This document shows, one piece after another, positions 22,101 through 32,344 of a stretch of 64,000 nt of DNA. Origin of the DNA: Alloascoidea africana (taxonomy: Eukaryota; Ascomycota; Alloascoideomycetes; Alloascoideales; Alloascoideaceae). The stretch lies in contig JAKTTT010000016.1 of the NCBI GenBank assembly GCA_030581615.1, forward strand, positions 310,001-374,000, in the 5' to 3' direction. The position numbers and the translations under genes were made by a program. The notes under the pieces were generated by a model. That model was not told where the DNA came from, did not search any database, and saw only the letters and a program-made list of their open reading frames with translations. Numbering within the stretch: position 1 is the first letter of the stretch; each line of letters opens with the position of its first letter.

Positions 22101-22955
22101 TTGTACGACTTTAACGATGGATATTAATTCCCACAATGAAACAAAAAGCTCATGTCCTCAACATAAGAATATGAAACGTCCTAGTACAAGGCTCGAATCG
22201 ACATGATAGATCAAGCAAATAGACGTTTCCATAACAGCGCTTAATGTTTTTCCCATTCCCTAGAGAGCTGTCATGCTGCTCGTAAATTTGAAATCCAGTT
22301 TTACACCTGGGACAGAAGAATTCTGCTGGGAATGTCTTAAGCTTTTTATGTGTGTTATACAAACCGGAAGCTGATTCTGCAAGCAGGGGTTTTAAATTTC
22401 CAAGAAGTGTGATACTTGCTTACAGCCAGCAGCTGTCAAATGACCAACCTGGAGAAAGGATAGACACAAAACGGCAACTAGAATTCGAGCTTCTATGCTT
22501 CGGTGGTTTGGTTTCGAACACAGACTTACAGCTGAAAATACTAAAATACTCCCCTGCCTCTAAAAATCATATTACACGCGTTTGTCGCAAATTTTGTTGC
22601 TGGCACTGGCAGTAACAAGTACAAGTTCTAGATTCTCTATCGGAAGCTTGGATTTTTCCAAAACGGCGCCAACCCAATTCCATGGTTTGAAAACAAAGAG
22701 GGCAAAAAGAAAGGTACCTTGAAAAATTATCCCATCCAGACGGACCTACATATCAATTATTTGTAGATCTTTGGTTTCACCATTTTGGATAAAAGAAGAT
22801 AAAGTCCCTGGAATCCGGAATAAAAGTGAAAATAATAGTGATAGAAATATCTGTTTGGATCACAGACATTTTTACAGGAGATAAAAGAAATATCCTCTTA
22901 CACACAAACATCAAAAATATAAACCGTCCAACTACTTTTGAAAAGATTTTTTAGT
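19159..22955. other. Gene-poor 3.8-kb AT-rich interval
   Basis: The longest empty stretch in the left half. Frames are short and show no recognisable domain; I saw no tRNA, rRNA or transposon ends. A hairpin-forming inverted repeat (8-nt arms TTTGAATC/GATTCAAA, 6-nt loop) lies at 21037-21058. It could hold noncoding transcripts, a replication origin or very decayed sequence; nothing in it decides this. Confidence 0.4.
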
Positions 22956-24218
22956 ATGAGACCAGAACGATGGCATTCAGAACAAGAGTCGGCTTTGCTT
23001 GACTCAATCGAAAGACAATATAGAGCAGGTCTGATAAAAGAAGGAGTGATTCGTTATTCAGGGTTGTCTTATCTCGTCGCTGATGTCAACAATGTTCAGG
23101 GCAATCAAGATGGACGGATAAATAAAACCTCTACTCAGGTTAAGAGTAAGTTTCATGATGTGAGTATTTGTCAATTCTGTTGTTTAGCGCGTGTTAGTTT
23201 GAGGCGGCTAATTGTTTGTTGTTGACAGGTCAAGAAAATGGGTCTTGCGTTAAAGAAGATTATCGATGAGATATATCCCGATCAACTTCGTTATACACAT
23301 GATAACCGGCTACAAATAAGAGAAGAAGAGTGGGAAAAGTATCTGGTAAGATTTAGCTAAGATCAGTTATACACAAAACGGAGACAACTAACTGTAAGAA
23401 TGAAGACACTCGATGACAACATCAGACGCCTAAAGAATTTAAAAAATGCGAAACGACTGGCTTCTCTGGTTCATATTTTTGCTCCCAAGTCCAACCCTGC
23501 TCTTCCTTCTACCCTGCGATCCATAAAAAGCGAAGGAAAATGGGAATTTCAGCCTTCAAGAAAAGATTTGAGCTCTCATTGCTATATCGACGAGGATATC
23601 CATAAATCAGCCTCTATTTCGGCGTTGACGTTTCAAGATGATGACACACTTAGTACTACTTCGTGTTATAAAAGGCAGCGAATATCTATTCCACCATCTC
23701 CTGCGCCTTCAATGTCGCCAAAATTGGGATCCTCAGAGATAGGGATGGACCAGTTTAGCTATCATGAAGAACATCACAGCTATGTCCCAGGAGGGAGCTA
23801 TGAGCTCTCCAAATTAACACTGGAAAGACAAATAGCAAAAGAAGAACGAGATAATGTGATATACAATAACTATTTGTGCTGGCTTACCCAGTTGATGATG
23901 CTGAACACTTCCTCTTCATCCTCTTCCGTGTCATCGTCACCCTCAAGCATATCATCTTCTGGAGAAAATGAAGAACCCCATAAACATCACAAATCAAAAA
24001 CTCGCCAGCATCTTCATCATCAGAGACGGAGACAAAAGAACAGATTCATTGTTACCGAAACTGACCTTGCCACACTGCTGAGCGCGCGGAAAGAAATTGT
24101 TTTAGAGCACATTGGACCCCAGCTTGCTGTTCTTTCTGTGAATAGAGAGTTGGACAAGGCAACTTGGCTCGTTATCAAGTCCTTTGCCAACAAGGTTCTG
24201 GGTACTAAGATTGAATAA
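22956..24218 (+). CDS. Myb/SANT-like DNA-binding domain protein, 3 exons
   Basis: Probable DNA-binding protein of unknown target. Exons 22956-23159, 23229-23345 and 23406-24218 join in phase 0 to 377 residues. Residues 4-95 resemble the Myb/SANT-like domain (Myb_DNA-bind_3 type) from memory: RWHSEQESALLDSIERQY, then YSGLSYLVADVN, then STQVKSKFHDVKKMGLALKKI, that is, a conserved W, a helix and a QVKxKxxxxKK third helix. The middle is Ser-rich and nonconserved, with a His/Arg block HHKSKTRQHLHHQRRRQKNR. A C-terminal helical segment TDLATLLSARKEIVLEHIG ends the protein. The third exon's acceptor is the second AG after a CTAAC branch site; the nearer AG gives an early stop. Such domains occur in host regulators and in transposon accessory genes. 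Confidence 0.6.
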
Positions 24219-24272
24219 AAATAAAAAACAAGTCGATAAATTTTCATTCGCTACTTAAACCATGTAACAATT

Positions 24273-25127
24273 CTACAAAGGGCTGAAAGAATAAGGACCT
24301 GGCTTCTCCTCGCAATTCAGCTCAAGTCTTGCAATTTCCACCCCCTCGCTATTCGTTAAACTGGCCTCAACCTTGTCACCAGGCACCAACGGGCCAACAC
24401 CTTTTGGTGTTCCAGTTAAAATGATATCTCCTTTTTCCAATGTCATTATAGAGGATACAAATGCCAACAAATTAGGGATTTTAAATAGCATTAATTCGGT
24501 ACTGTCTAACTGTCGTTGCTTGCCATTCACAATTAGGGAAAGGATCAAGTTCTCAGGGTCAGCAACATTTGCTTTTGGGATAAAGTCCGAAATTGGCAAA
24601 AATGTATCAAAACCCTTAGCAATTGACCACGGTAGGCCTTTATTTTTCGCTTCATTCTGTATGTTTCTGGCCGTTACGTCAATTGTAAGTGCATAGCCTG
24701 TATCCCAACCGTTAGTGTATAGCTTGACAAGAACAGTTCTTTAGAATTGCATACCATCAATCGCATCGATCGCATTCTCAATTGTAAAAGAGCTGGGATC
24801 AATGTTTTGTAACGTCTTGCCTATTACTATCGCAAGCTCTACCTCATGATGGACCAGTGCTCCTTTTGGGATCAGGATTGGTCCGGACTCGGGAGGCAAG
24901 ATGGCACTACAGGGCTTAAGGAAAAAGAACGGCTCGAAAGGCGTCGGGTTGTTCAGCTCTGCTATATGAGCAGCGTAGTTACGACCGATGCAGAGAATTT
25001 TTCCCGGTCGGGTTGTGAAAGTTGAGTTGAATCTTAAACTGGACATTGGAGTAGGTGAAGAGTGAGAAAGCAGGAGAAGGCGATTGATTGTTCTACTCTC
25101 CTCCCTTGTTTTCCAGCACAGAAGCAT
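24273..25127 (-). CDS. FAH-superfamily acylpyruvase (FAHD1/FMP41-like), 2 exons
   Basis: Mg2+-dependent hydrolase/decarboxylase of the fumarylacetoacetate hydrolase superfamily, probably acting on acylpyruvates or oxaloacetate in mitochondria. Exons on the minus strand are 25127-24755 and 24697-24273, joined as Asp-Gly-Tyr-Ala, giving 265 residues. GKILCIGRNYAAHIAEL, then HHEVELAIVIGK carrying the metal-binding Glu pair, DVTARN, and ILTGTPKGVGPLVPGD are family hallmarks. The first 40 residues are rich in Arg, Ser and Leu and could be a mitochondrial presequence; a shorter start at 25046 (238 residues) is possible. It lies 60 bp downstream of MED4 in the same direction. Confidence 0.92.
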
Positions 25128-25186
25128 TGTGCTACAGTTAAGGCATGTCTTCTCTTTAATACCGCTCTAAAAGCATTATCTTATCG

Positions 25187-26296
25187 CTAGAAATCATCTT
25201 CATCGGAATCCAACAGATCAAGCCCGCCAATAACGCCTTTGCCATCGCCGCTTCCTGCTCTAGATCTACTGACACCACCACCGCCCATGCCCCCGTATCC
25301 TCCACCATTGCCGGTACTGCTCTGTGCGGAAAAGGAGCCACGCAGGCCTCCGAACGACGCCGTGCTCTCGTCTTTCGCCTTCTCCGGCTGCTCTCCAGCC
25401 ACTGCCGCTGGTGTGCTCACAGGATGTTCAGTTGAGGCAGCGACCGTAGTCGCGAAGCCTTCGCCAGCAGCGGTAGCGTCAGAGGCCACTTTCACCATCT
25501 TGTCAGCGTTTTCGGCCGCAATTGCCAGCATCCCTTTCCTCAGGGCGTCTTCTGCTGGCCATATGAAGTTCGCCGGGCTGATGGAGTTGGCATCGATAGT
25601 TGGCGGGGCATTTGTAAATTTGGCCAGTTTCATGGCGTACTTTAGCATCTCTTCCGTAGAAACCAGGGCTCCGTATCCGTTGTTCCGTGCTGCTGCTGCC
25701 GATGAAGATGACGCCAATGTTTCGGGATCCTTTTCGTTATCTTCTTGTGCTCCAGACCACAGGCCACGATCTTCCGCCAAGTCGCTTCTCCGTCGTCGCT
25801 TCGCTTTCGAAGACTTGGGCAATTCGACCAGTAATCGTCTGCATTCCGCCAATTCTCGTACCATGCCTCGGGTATGATTATCCAAATCTCTTTTCCGTAT
25901 TTCGAGCTTGTCTATCTCTTCATCGCACTTCTCGCTTTCTAATATGTACCGTATTGAAGCATCAACAGCTTTCGAATCTGCCATGAGCTGCTCAGCATAC
26001 CGCGGTTCGCTGGACAAGTGCGAAATGCTGGAGATAAGCAAGGACAGCGTCCGTTCAAACTGATTTATGCTTTCCAGAATTTCTCCTTGTGGTGTCTTTA
26101 CCACATTTGTAGGTTGTGATGGAGATGGCGCTCTTCCTTGCCCTACCCGAGGGTTTAATCCTGAAAGGCTAGTCGTCGAAAGGTTACTAGTTACTCGGTC
26201 CTTTGATGGCGACGTTAAATGCCGCGAGGAAGGTGAGGGCTCTACATCTGGCTTACGCACAGAAGTCGACGATATCTGCCTTTTCATAAAAGACAT
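25187..26296 (-). CDS. MED4: Mediator complex subunit 4
   Basis: Middle-module subunit of Mediator, bridging activators and RNA polymerase II. 369 residues from ATG 26296; in-frame codons further upstream start only with GTG. A Ser-rich N-terminus precedes a coiled-coil segment (ILESINQFERTLSLLISSIS to RELAECRRLLVELP, about residues 70-170). The family-diagnostic block follows: STEEMLKYAMKLAKFTNAPP with FIWPAEDALRKGMLA. The C-terminus is Gly/Ser-rich and ends in an acidic LLDSDEDDF, as in many fungal Med4 proteins. Second of four consecutive minus-strand genes. Confidence 0.88.
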   Translation of the reverse strand: MSFMKRQISSTSVRKPDVEPSPSSRHLTSPSKDRVTSNLSTTSLSGLNPRVGQGRAPSPSQPTNVVKTPQGEILESINQFERTLSLLISSISHLSSEPRYAEQLMADSKAVDASIRYILESEKCDEEIDKLEIRKRDLDNHTRGMVRELAECRRLLVELPKSSKAKRRRRSDLAEDRGLWSGAQEDNEKDPETLASSSSAAAARNNGYGALVSTEEMLKYAMKLAKFTNAPPTIDANSISPANFIWPAEDALRKGMLAIAAENADKMVKVASDATAAGEGFATTVAASTEHPVSTPAAVAGEQPEKAKDESTASFGGLRGSFSAQSSTGNGGGYGGMGGGGVSRSRAGSGDGKGVIGGLDLLDSDEDDF

Positions 26297-26461
26297 TGTG
26301 CGAATACTATCTTTTAGTTTATAGAGATACAAACCATCCTGAATACCATAGACTCTTTTATTGTTACCCGGATCGCTACATTGCACTTAGCAAATTGCCC
26401 CAGACATAATATAATTAACGTGCCCACAATTCCAAAATGAACGTTTCTTCTCCAGTAAGGG

Positions 26462-27517
26462 TTACTTAGCAGTTGAGCTCGTGGGAGCCTGTGTTACCAG
26501 CTCTTCATACTTTGGCTGTTTACGTTCGGTCTCATCCGTGATAATGCCTTCTTTCACCATATGCTCGTGATGAGCCTTTTCGATTCCCAGTTTCCACAGA
26601 TCGTGGAACTCGCCAATAAGATAGGTAAAGGGAATCTTTGACAAATCGTCACAATAATCCAGCATCCTAATGATGTCGTCTAGCAAGATGGCTTTACCTG
26701 CGGAAATGCCGTGGGCTAGCCCGGCGTGATTTGAATGTACAACGTGAATATGAAAGTGGTAATAAGATGGCTGATAGTGCACAAAAATTCTCAATTCGTC
26801 AGGACGAATGGTTCCGTGGTAAACCTGAGGGATTGTCCTTTTCAGCTGGTATGATATGTTCTTAAGCCATTGCTGGTGCTCTTTCTTCAAATCTCGGATC
26901 GAGTGGATATCTTCTCGGTACACGAGAACAACCAAGTACATTGCCTCCATAGTTATCAGATCCCATTTCATATCCGGAAGGAGTATGAATCCATTCTTTG
27001 TCCCGTCATCCAGCGAATTGAATATCACGCGGTCGGATTCAGCCCCTCTAAATAGAATGTTGCGCACCCATTCAATGCGAGATCCAAGCTGCGTTTGAAT
27101 GTATGGCTTCACTATCGTTTCATACATCTCTGGTGTTTCCGTAATCATGTGGTAGGCCTGGGTAGAATACTTTTTGATGTGCACAGGTGTTGCTGGCCAG
27201 ATCAGGTTGACCTTGATCTGTGGGCACTCTTCCAAATCTTGCAAAACTGTAGCCAAAGACCAGTAGTATATATCATTGCTTGTGACCAACCTAATTTGAT
27301 CAAGGAAATCCTGCACTCTTGGGGTCTCAATTTTCCCCTCATTGAGAACTTCGCTGGCGTCACTTGAAAAATGGGAGATGTTGAAATGTGTCTTTTCAAG
27401 ATTTACAATAGCAGGCTTGGATTCAATCGTTCCTAAAAGAGCAATTGACTTTACGGACGGATTGGAATCGAGCAGCCTTTCATATTTAAAGGAATTGATC
27501 AATTCTCCAATGCTCAT
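26462..27517 (-). CDS. DCS1: Scavenger mRNA decapping enzyme (DcpS/DCS1), HIT family
   Basis: Hydrolyses the m7GpppN cap residue left after 3'-5' mRNA decay. 351 residues from ATG 27517 (yeast Dcs1 350), intronless. The HIT triad HFHIHV is at about residues 253-258, in the context YQPSYYHFHIHVVHSNHAG. The N-terminal DcpS domain contains VNLIWPATPVHIKKYS and the cap-binding region DMKWDLITMEAMYLVVL. A GTG codon at 27550 extends the frame by 11 codons but is not a plausible start. Confidence 0.95.
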   Translation of the reverse strand: MSIGELINSFKYERLLDSNPSVKSIALLGTIESKPAIVNLEKTHFNISHFSSDASEVLNEGKIETPRVQDFLDQIRLVTSNDIYYWSLATVLQDLEECPQIKVNLIWPATPVHIKKYSTQAYHMITETPEMYETIVKPYIQTQLGSRIEWVRNILFRGAESDRVIFNSLDDGTKNGFILLPDMKWDLITMEAMYLVVLVYREDIHSIRDLKKEHQQWLKNISYQLKRTIPQVYHGTIRPDELRIFVHYQPSYYHFHIHVVHSNHAGLAHGISAGKAILLDDIIRMLDYCDDLSKIPFTYLIGEFHDLWKLGIEKAHHEHMVKEGIITDETERKQPKYEELVTQAPTSSTAK

Positions 27518-27927
27518 TTTTAGATTTGACCACGTAGCCACAGATAACACGTCAAAATCAGCGCAGAACTAACAAATTCGGAAATGGCAAGTTTGGGGAG
27601 TAAAGAACTTATGGGATGGGGTGATCAAACGATGAGCTTCCACTAGGTTGCCAGGTTACCCTACAAAGAGACGATAAGTGGCTAGCGCTGTCAGAATACC
27701 GTTAACTAATCAATGACTGGACAATGAGGCATCTCGGGGAGCTTTCTTGGCCTGGTTTTACATGCTAGGAGCTTCTCTATTGATAACATACCCCAGAGAT
27801 GTACTAGCTTACATGGGGAGTATCGACTGTTTTATAACAATAATGCCAAACTATACAGTGGGAGGGTCCATGGTAATGTATTCAGCCATATGTAGATGGA
27901 TCCTGACCGTGATTATTAGGGCTTAAA
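27518..27927. other. Intergenic between SEC22 stop and DCS1 start
   Basis: About 410 bp separating two co-directional minus-strand genes; the DCS1 promoter lies here. No further feature seen. Confidence 0.4.
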
Positions 27928-28770
27928 TTATCTTAGAAACATGAAATATATCATGAACAGTAGTAAAAGAGAGACTCCAATAACTGGGATGTACTGTCTT
28001 AGTAGTGCTTCAAAATTGATCCGTTGTGCGGCTCTTCGATACTTCTTGGATTCTGTTCTTAGCGAAGATGACAGGTCCGACATTTCTAAAAACGCATAGT
28101 GGCATTGTTAGTACTATTTTTCCATTGTCTCCAAAACCCAGAATTTCATACTGTCCAAACTGTCTCCACGATACAGCAGATCTTCAATGTTTTTGGTCAT
28201 CACTCTTGTGACATCCTGTAGATCTGCGTTCAATTTGTCCAGATTTTGTGTGGCTCTTGTGTCCTGATACACCCTTTTCGTCTTTTGAATAAAATTGTCA
28301 AACTCCATAAAAGCAAAAGGCTGTAATGTTGGCAGCTGTGATCGCTCTCCATACGAGTTGAAAAACTCTCGGTCGATTTCACTTAGATAAGAAAATGCCA
28401 ATTTTCTTGGATAAGAGGTATCTGTTATACAAATGTAGATAATGTTGTTTGCCAAAAAATAACTATTGCAGGCCATTTTAAGTAAGTATTGTTTTTCGCT
28501 CCATTAAACAATAGATAACATACTGGATGGTATATTTCCCGCTTTCGATAGATGCCCGAGACTCTGAGCTTGGTGTTATCTTCCTGACGAGCAGCTTGAC
28601 CTGCTTTTGTACCTCAGTAATCCCTTGATTAGAGCCTTCATCAACCGAGCCAGACAGAGGGAGTCCTATATCCAAAGTACTCGTTAAAATTTCCGTACAT
28701 TCAAGCCCAAACAAAGCACTTGTCTGGCTAACGTACCTCCAGTTCTATATATTAATGTTGATCTGATCAT
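27928..28770 (-). CDS. SEC22: R-SNARE SEC22, 4 exons
   Basis: Longin-type R-SNARE for ER-Golgi anterograde and retrograde vesicle fusion. Exons on the minus strand are 28770-28737, 28665-28524, 28462-28152 and 28085-27928, giving 214 residues, the usual length. It begins MIRSTLIYRTGG. The longin domain occupies about residues 2-120 (TIHYFLANN, SYPRKLAFSYLSEIDREFF). The SNARE motif at about 132-190 includes NLDKLNADLQDVTRVMTKNIEDLLYRGDS, whose Arg is the zero-layer residue. A C-terminal anchor (PVIGVSLLLLFMIYFMFLR) follows. The last intron has a CTAAC branch site, and the junction restores the conserved Asp-Lys-Met. Divergent from the alpha-arrestin gene. Confidence 0.96.
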
Positions 28771-29327
28771 TTTGCGGGCTGTCGATAGATGAAAAGGATG
28801 TGGGAGGTGTTTTAGAATTGTGTTTTGCCAACACAACACTTGCACGCATCCTTCAGTTACAACACGACGCCAGCACCACGAACTACGAGGCTGGGCTAGG
28901 GATCTGCTGTCCTGAAGATCAGTGCCTTTATGGCGTTTGATATCTACATGCTAGGAATAATCCGATATTTCTAACCTTGTGACGCAATGACGTGGTGTTG
29001 TAGGGCCTCAAGGAGGAGGAACACAGGGGGGGGGGACCCTAGAGCCTGCTCTATAGCCAAGATAAATGCGAAGAAAGACCTCTAGAGCATATCTTTGACA
29101 TATAACACGAAAGCTTTATCGCCTTGTAATGGCCGCTCGCCAGCCTCCTTGTGTTTTCTAGTCACAGGTTGTTGAGGTTCTTGCGTTCTGACAGTTGTCT
29201 CGTATATACTCAATTACCAACCTTCCCATTTCCATTTTGCCTGTGCCGCATCTTTAGCTCTCATTACTTTTTTTTCTTCCGAGTCTCCAAGAACTACCTC
29301 CACAAAAACTCCGTTTTAGATGAAAAA
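28771..29327. other. Divergent promoter region SEC22 / alpha-arrestin
   Basis: About 560 bp. It includes a G-run at 29027-29035 and a pyrimidine-rich leader before the arrestin ATG. In-frame codons upstream of 29328 start with GTG only, so they are treated as leader. Confidence 0.4.
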
Positions 29328-30725
29328 ATGGCCAAGTTTGAGGCTCGCATCGAGCTGTATCCCAAGTCTTCGTATAACGGTTCCTATGTGCCTGGTGATT
29401 ATATCAGGGGCGATCTTATAGTTAGCATCTTTAAACAATCTCAAATCAAAACCATCACTGCAACCCTCGAGGGAATACATCAATTTGAACTCAGCGTTCC
29501 TGTATACGCCAAGCAGATAAAAGGCAACTACTATGTTGTTGATAGCAACGGAATGGACTCGACAACAGAGTACATGGTCGTGGGGAAAGGCCAAAGGAGA
29601 AGCGAGGTTAGAGAAAGGTACTCAACTTCGCAATATGCTACTGACTCCAACTTGCCCACTGGTGATACTGCCCCAGCTTCTTCTGCGTCTGATCTAAGGT
29701 CAAGCTCAAATGTCCCATTTTTCCAAATGAATGGTGCAATATACCAAGCTGGAGAAACCCAATCAGAAGAATCGATTGCCAGATCCCAAAAGTATAGTAC
29801 TCATTCCATATCTACCACGTTCAAACCTGGCGAGTATAGATATTCGTTTGTTTTTGAAATTCCCCAGAAAAGGGCGGTGTTGCCATCTCTGGATTACAAG
29901 CATTTTGGAATGACTACGGGTTATTCGCTCTCTATTTCAATTGTGGCCGTGAAAAACTTTATCCAGTCATATACAACAGTCGTCACATTACCTATCTTTA
30001 TTTCAATTCCGGGAAAACGCCCTTATGAGCTATCGCTGATAGAATCCCCGGAGATAATACAAAAACCATTCATTATGACGACCCCTGATCGAAAGAAAAT
30101 GACGCTGATCTTGGAAGCACGCTTCTATAGGAACAAAGTGTTTACAATAAACGAAAAGCTTCCTCCATTTGGATTATTTCTGTTAACGCCCAAGCCTCCT
30201 GAATATTTTACTGATTTTTTTAAGGACATAGAAGTGAGAATCTTGGTACAGAAGATTAAATTGAAAACGTTGCACCGATTGACCATGAAAACAGAACGAA
30301 TAGCGAAAAGGGGGAAATTCCCTATACTTTTGGGAAGTGAAGACGGCTCGATGGCAATAATTGACCTCAAAAATGCAGTTCCAGTCGATTCAAAATGGAG
30401 TAGGACCTCGTCTATACCTCTGTATGAGGTGGAAATAACCAGCTCGTCGCATCCGTATTTTGCGAACCTGCTTTATCCCGAGTTGTATATGCCATCTTTT
30501 GGTTGGAATAGCGCCTCACTAGAATATGAACTGGAAATATCCGCAGAGCTGTCGTTCCTAGATGATGACAATGTGATCCCTGTTGCGATGACTAGCGATG
30601 CGGAAGTTGCATACAACGCCCGACCCACTACTCAGATGCCCAAGAATTTTACAGGCACGGTGATTAGAGGATCGATGAATAACAATAATACGGGACGTCT
30701 CCAGAGAAGTTACACAATGCGGTAG
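29328..30725 (+). CDS. Alpha-arrestin (ART family) with PPxY motif
   Basis: Arrestin-fold adaptor expected to recruit the ubiquitin ligase Rsp5 to membrane cargo for endocytosis. Intronless, 465 residues from ATG 29328. An arrestin N-like domain occupies about residues 3-190 (YVPGDYIRGDLIVSIF, KTITATLEGIHQFELS, then FKPGEYRYSFVFEIPQKRAVLPSLDY). An arrestin C-like domain follows (YSLSISIVAVKNFIQSYT to LEYELEISAEL). KPPEYF near residue 287 is a PPxY WW-domain ligand. I cannot assign it to a specific ART gene. The C-terminal tail is short. Confidence 0.82.
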   Translation: MAKFEARIELYPKSSYNGSYVPGDYIRGDLIVSIFKQSQIKTITATLEGIHQFELSVPVYAKQIKGNYYVVDSNGMDSTTEYMVVGKGQRRSEVRERYSTSQYATDSNLPTGDTAPASSASDLRSSSNVPFFQMNGAIYQAGETQSEESIARSQKYSTHSISTTFKPGEYRYSFVFEIPQKRAVLPSLDYKHFGMTTGYSLSISIVAVKNFIQSYTTVVTLPIFISIPGKRPYELSLIESPEIIQKPFIMTTPDRKKMTLILEARFYRNKVFTINEKLPPFGLFLLTPKPPEYFTDFFKDIEVRILVQKIKLKTLHRLTMKTERIAKRGKFPILLGSEDGSMAIIDLKNAVPVDSKWSRTSSIPLYEVEITSSSHPYFANLLYPELYMPSFGWNSASLEYELEISAELSFLDDDNVIPVAMTSDAEVAYNARPTTQMPKNFTGTVIRGSMNNNNTGRLQRSYTMR

Positions 30726-31039
30726 GAAAGCTTTAATATTATATAAATCGATGTCCATTATGAATTATTGAATGCCCACAAGGCAAGCCCATGATCCACA
30801 TGTAAAAAGACAATAGTGTATTAGACCCCATTGAGAAGTTATTCCAATCAAAACAAAAAAAAAAGAAAGAACAATCTACCCCCAAAAGTGCTTTGCTCTC
30901 TCAAGTTTTCAAAAGCGCGCAAAGCATCCAACTGTATGGTATGATGGTATATTAATGAACACATGAGAGTAATGAAAAAGAATAGCAAATAACCAATAAC
31001 CAAGGTGTTATAAGGATGAACAAGATGCAAAATTGAAGC
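30726..31039. other. Convergent 3' regions, arrestin / RAB5
   Basis: About 310 bp of A-rich sequence between two stop codons, with poly(A)-like runs at 30855-30872. Nothing else seen. Confidence 0.4.
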
Positions 31040-32049
31040 TTAACAACTGCAACCGTTTGCTGTGTTGGTATTAGGCTTAGACAAATCAACACCTTTCAGC
31101 AACGCTTGTCTCTGTTTGGTCGCCTGCTCAATAGGCAGTTTTTTTGCAATAGCAGTGAAGAGTTCTGTGACGTTTTCTCCGGATTTTGCAGACGTCTCAA
31201 AGAACAACAATCCGGATTCTCTGGCATAACTCTGTGCAACCTAAATTCATAGATACCAGGATGATTAGAAAGGAATGAAACTTTCAAACCGTTGAGAAGC
31301 AAAACATACACTTGATTCAACCTCCCTTGATTCAGTCAAATCAGATTTATTGCCTGCAAGAGCGACTATGATATTCTCATTTGCTTGTCGCTGTAACTCT
31401 TTCACCCAGGCTTTTGCCCTATCCAAAGAGCTCTTCCCTGGTTGTTAATACTTCATCAACTTTGTCTGAGCACTAGTAACATACCGCTTGAGTAACATCA
31501 TAAACAACAACTGCACAATTTGCATTGCGATAGTACATTGGCGCTAATGATTTATACCGTTCTTGCCCAGCAGTGTCCCTATCGTTGATGGTGTTAGCAT
31601 ATAGAGAATAGCATGGTGTCGAAGAAGGGGAATCATACCAGATCTCAAACTTGACAGTTGTGTTCTCATCCAAGGAGATTGTCTGAGTGAGAAATGCTGC
31701 ACCGATAGTGGACTCTCTAAATTCATCGAATTGGTCCTGATAACAAGAACTCTCGTCAGCAGCTGATCTAGCCATAATTATATCTACTGGTCCCATCATA
31801 CCTTAACAAATCTATGAACTATTGAACTCTTGATTTGCAAAAACATTAGTCCATTGTTCTCATGGGATCATTAATCTACATTCTTTACCTTTCCAACAGC
31901 GGAATCTCCTAGAAAAACATTATTAGTCTTATCGATGCGAAGGCAAACACTGAGAGGTTAACACAAACCAATAATAGCTACACACCTAATAAAACCAGTT
32001 TGAACTGTGCAAACCTTGGAGAAGATCCAGAACGACGAGGGGAATCCAT
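31040..32049 (-). CDS. Rab5-type small GTPase (VPS21/YPT5 family), 7 exons
   Basis: Early endosomal Rab GTPase controlling vacuolar protein sorting and endosome fusion. Minus-strand exons are 32049-31986, 31908-31889, 31828-31802, 31736-31639, 31578-31485, 31432-31310 and 31240-31040, giving 208 residues. P-loop GDSAVGKS 22-29; switch I and the Rab5-specific [16 protein letters not shown] 40-55; WDTAGQERY 70-78; guanine-binding NKSD 129-132 and ETSAK 157-161; C-terminal double-geranylgeranylation motif CSC. Exons 2 and 3 are only 20 and 27 nt and encode the P-loop and SSIVHRFVK; phases close only with both. This is the most intron-dense gene here along with UNC50. Which Rab5 paralogue (Vps21, Ypt52 or Ypt53) is undecided. 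Confidence 0.95.
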
Positions 32050-32344
32050 TAAAAATTGTAAAGCTGATACCAATGCTGTAGAAAAAGGGAAATAGAAGCC
32101 AGCCAGTCTTTCCGGAGTGGAAGTGTGAGAACCACCTCTTTCAGACTAGATCTCTCGTTTAAAGGGGGAGGCATGTTAGTTCTCAAAACTACTCTGAAAA
32201 TGATCATATTTACACGTGCTCATCAAAGAATCTACAATTGTATCCGCTATAGTACTGTACTTTAGAAAGCTAATCGAGTATCTATTTACAATCGGGAATA
32301 ACCTGTGACATGTCCCATCTCAAAGCATTTCCTATAAAACGTGA

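Noticed and set aside
23346-23366. A 21-nt intron in the Myb/SANT-like gene
   Set aside because: It keeps frame but is too short; using the AG at 23405 gives a 60-nt intron with a CTAAC branch site and the same frame.
25239-25877. 212-codon plus-strand frame opposite MED4
   Set aside because: Antisense shadow of the MED4 coding sequence, whose family identity is clear.
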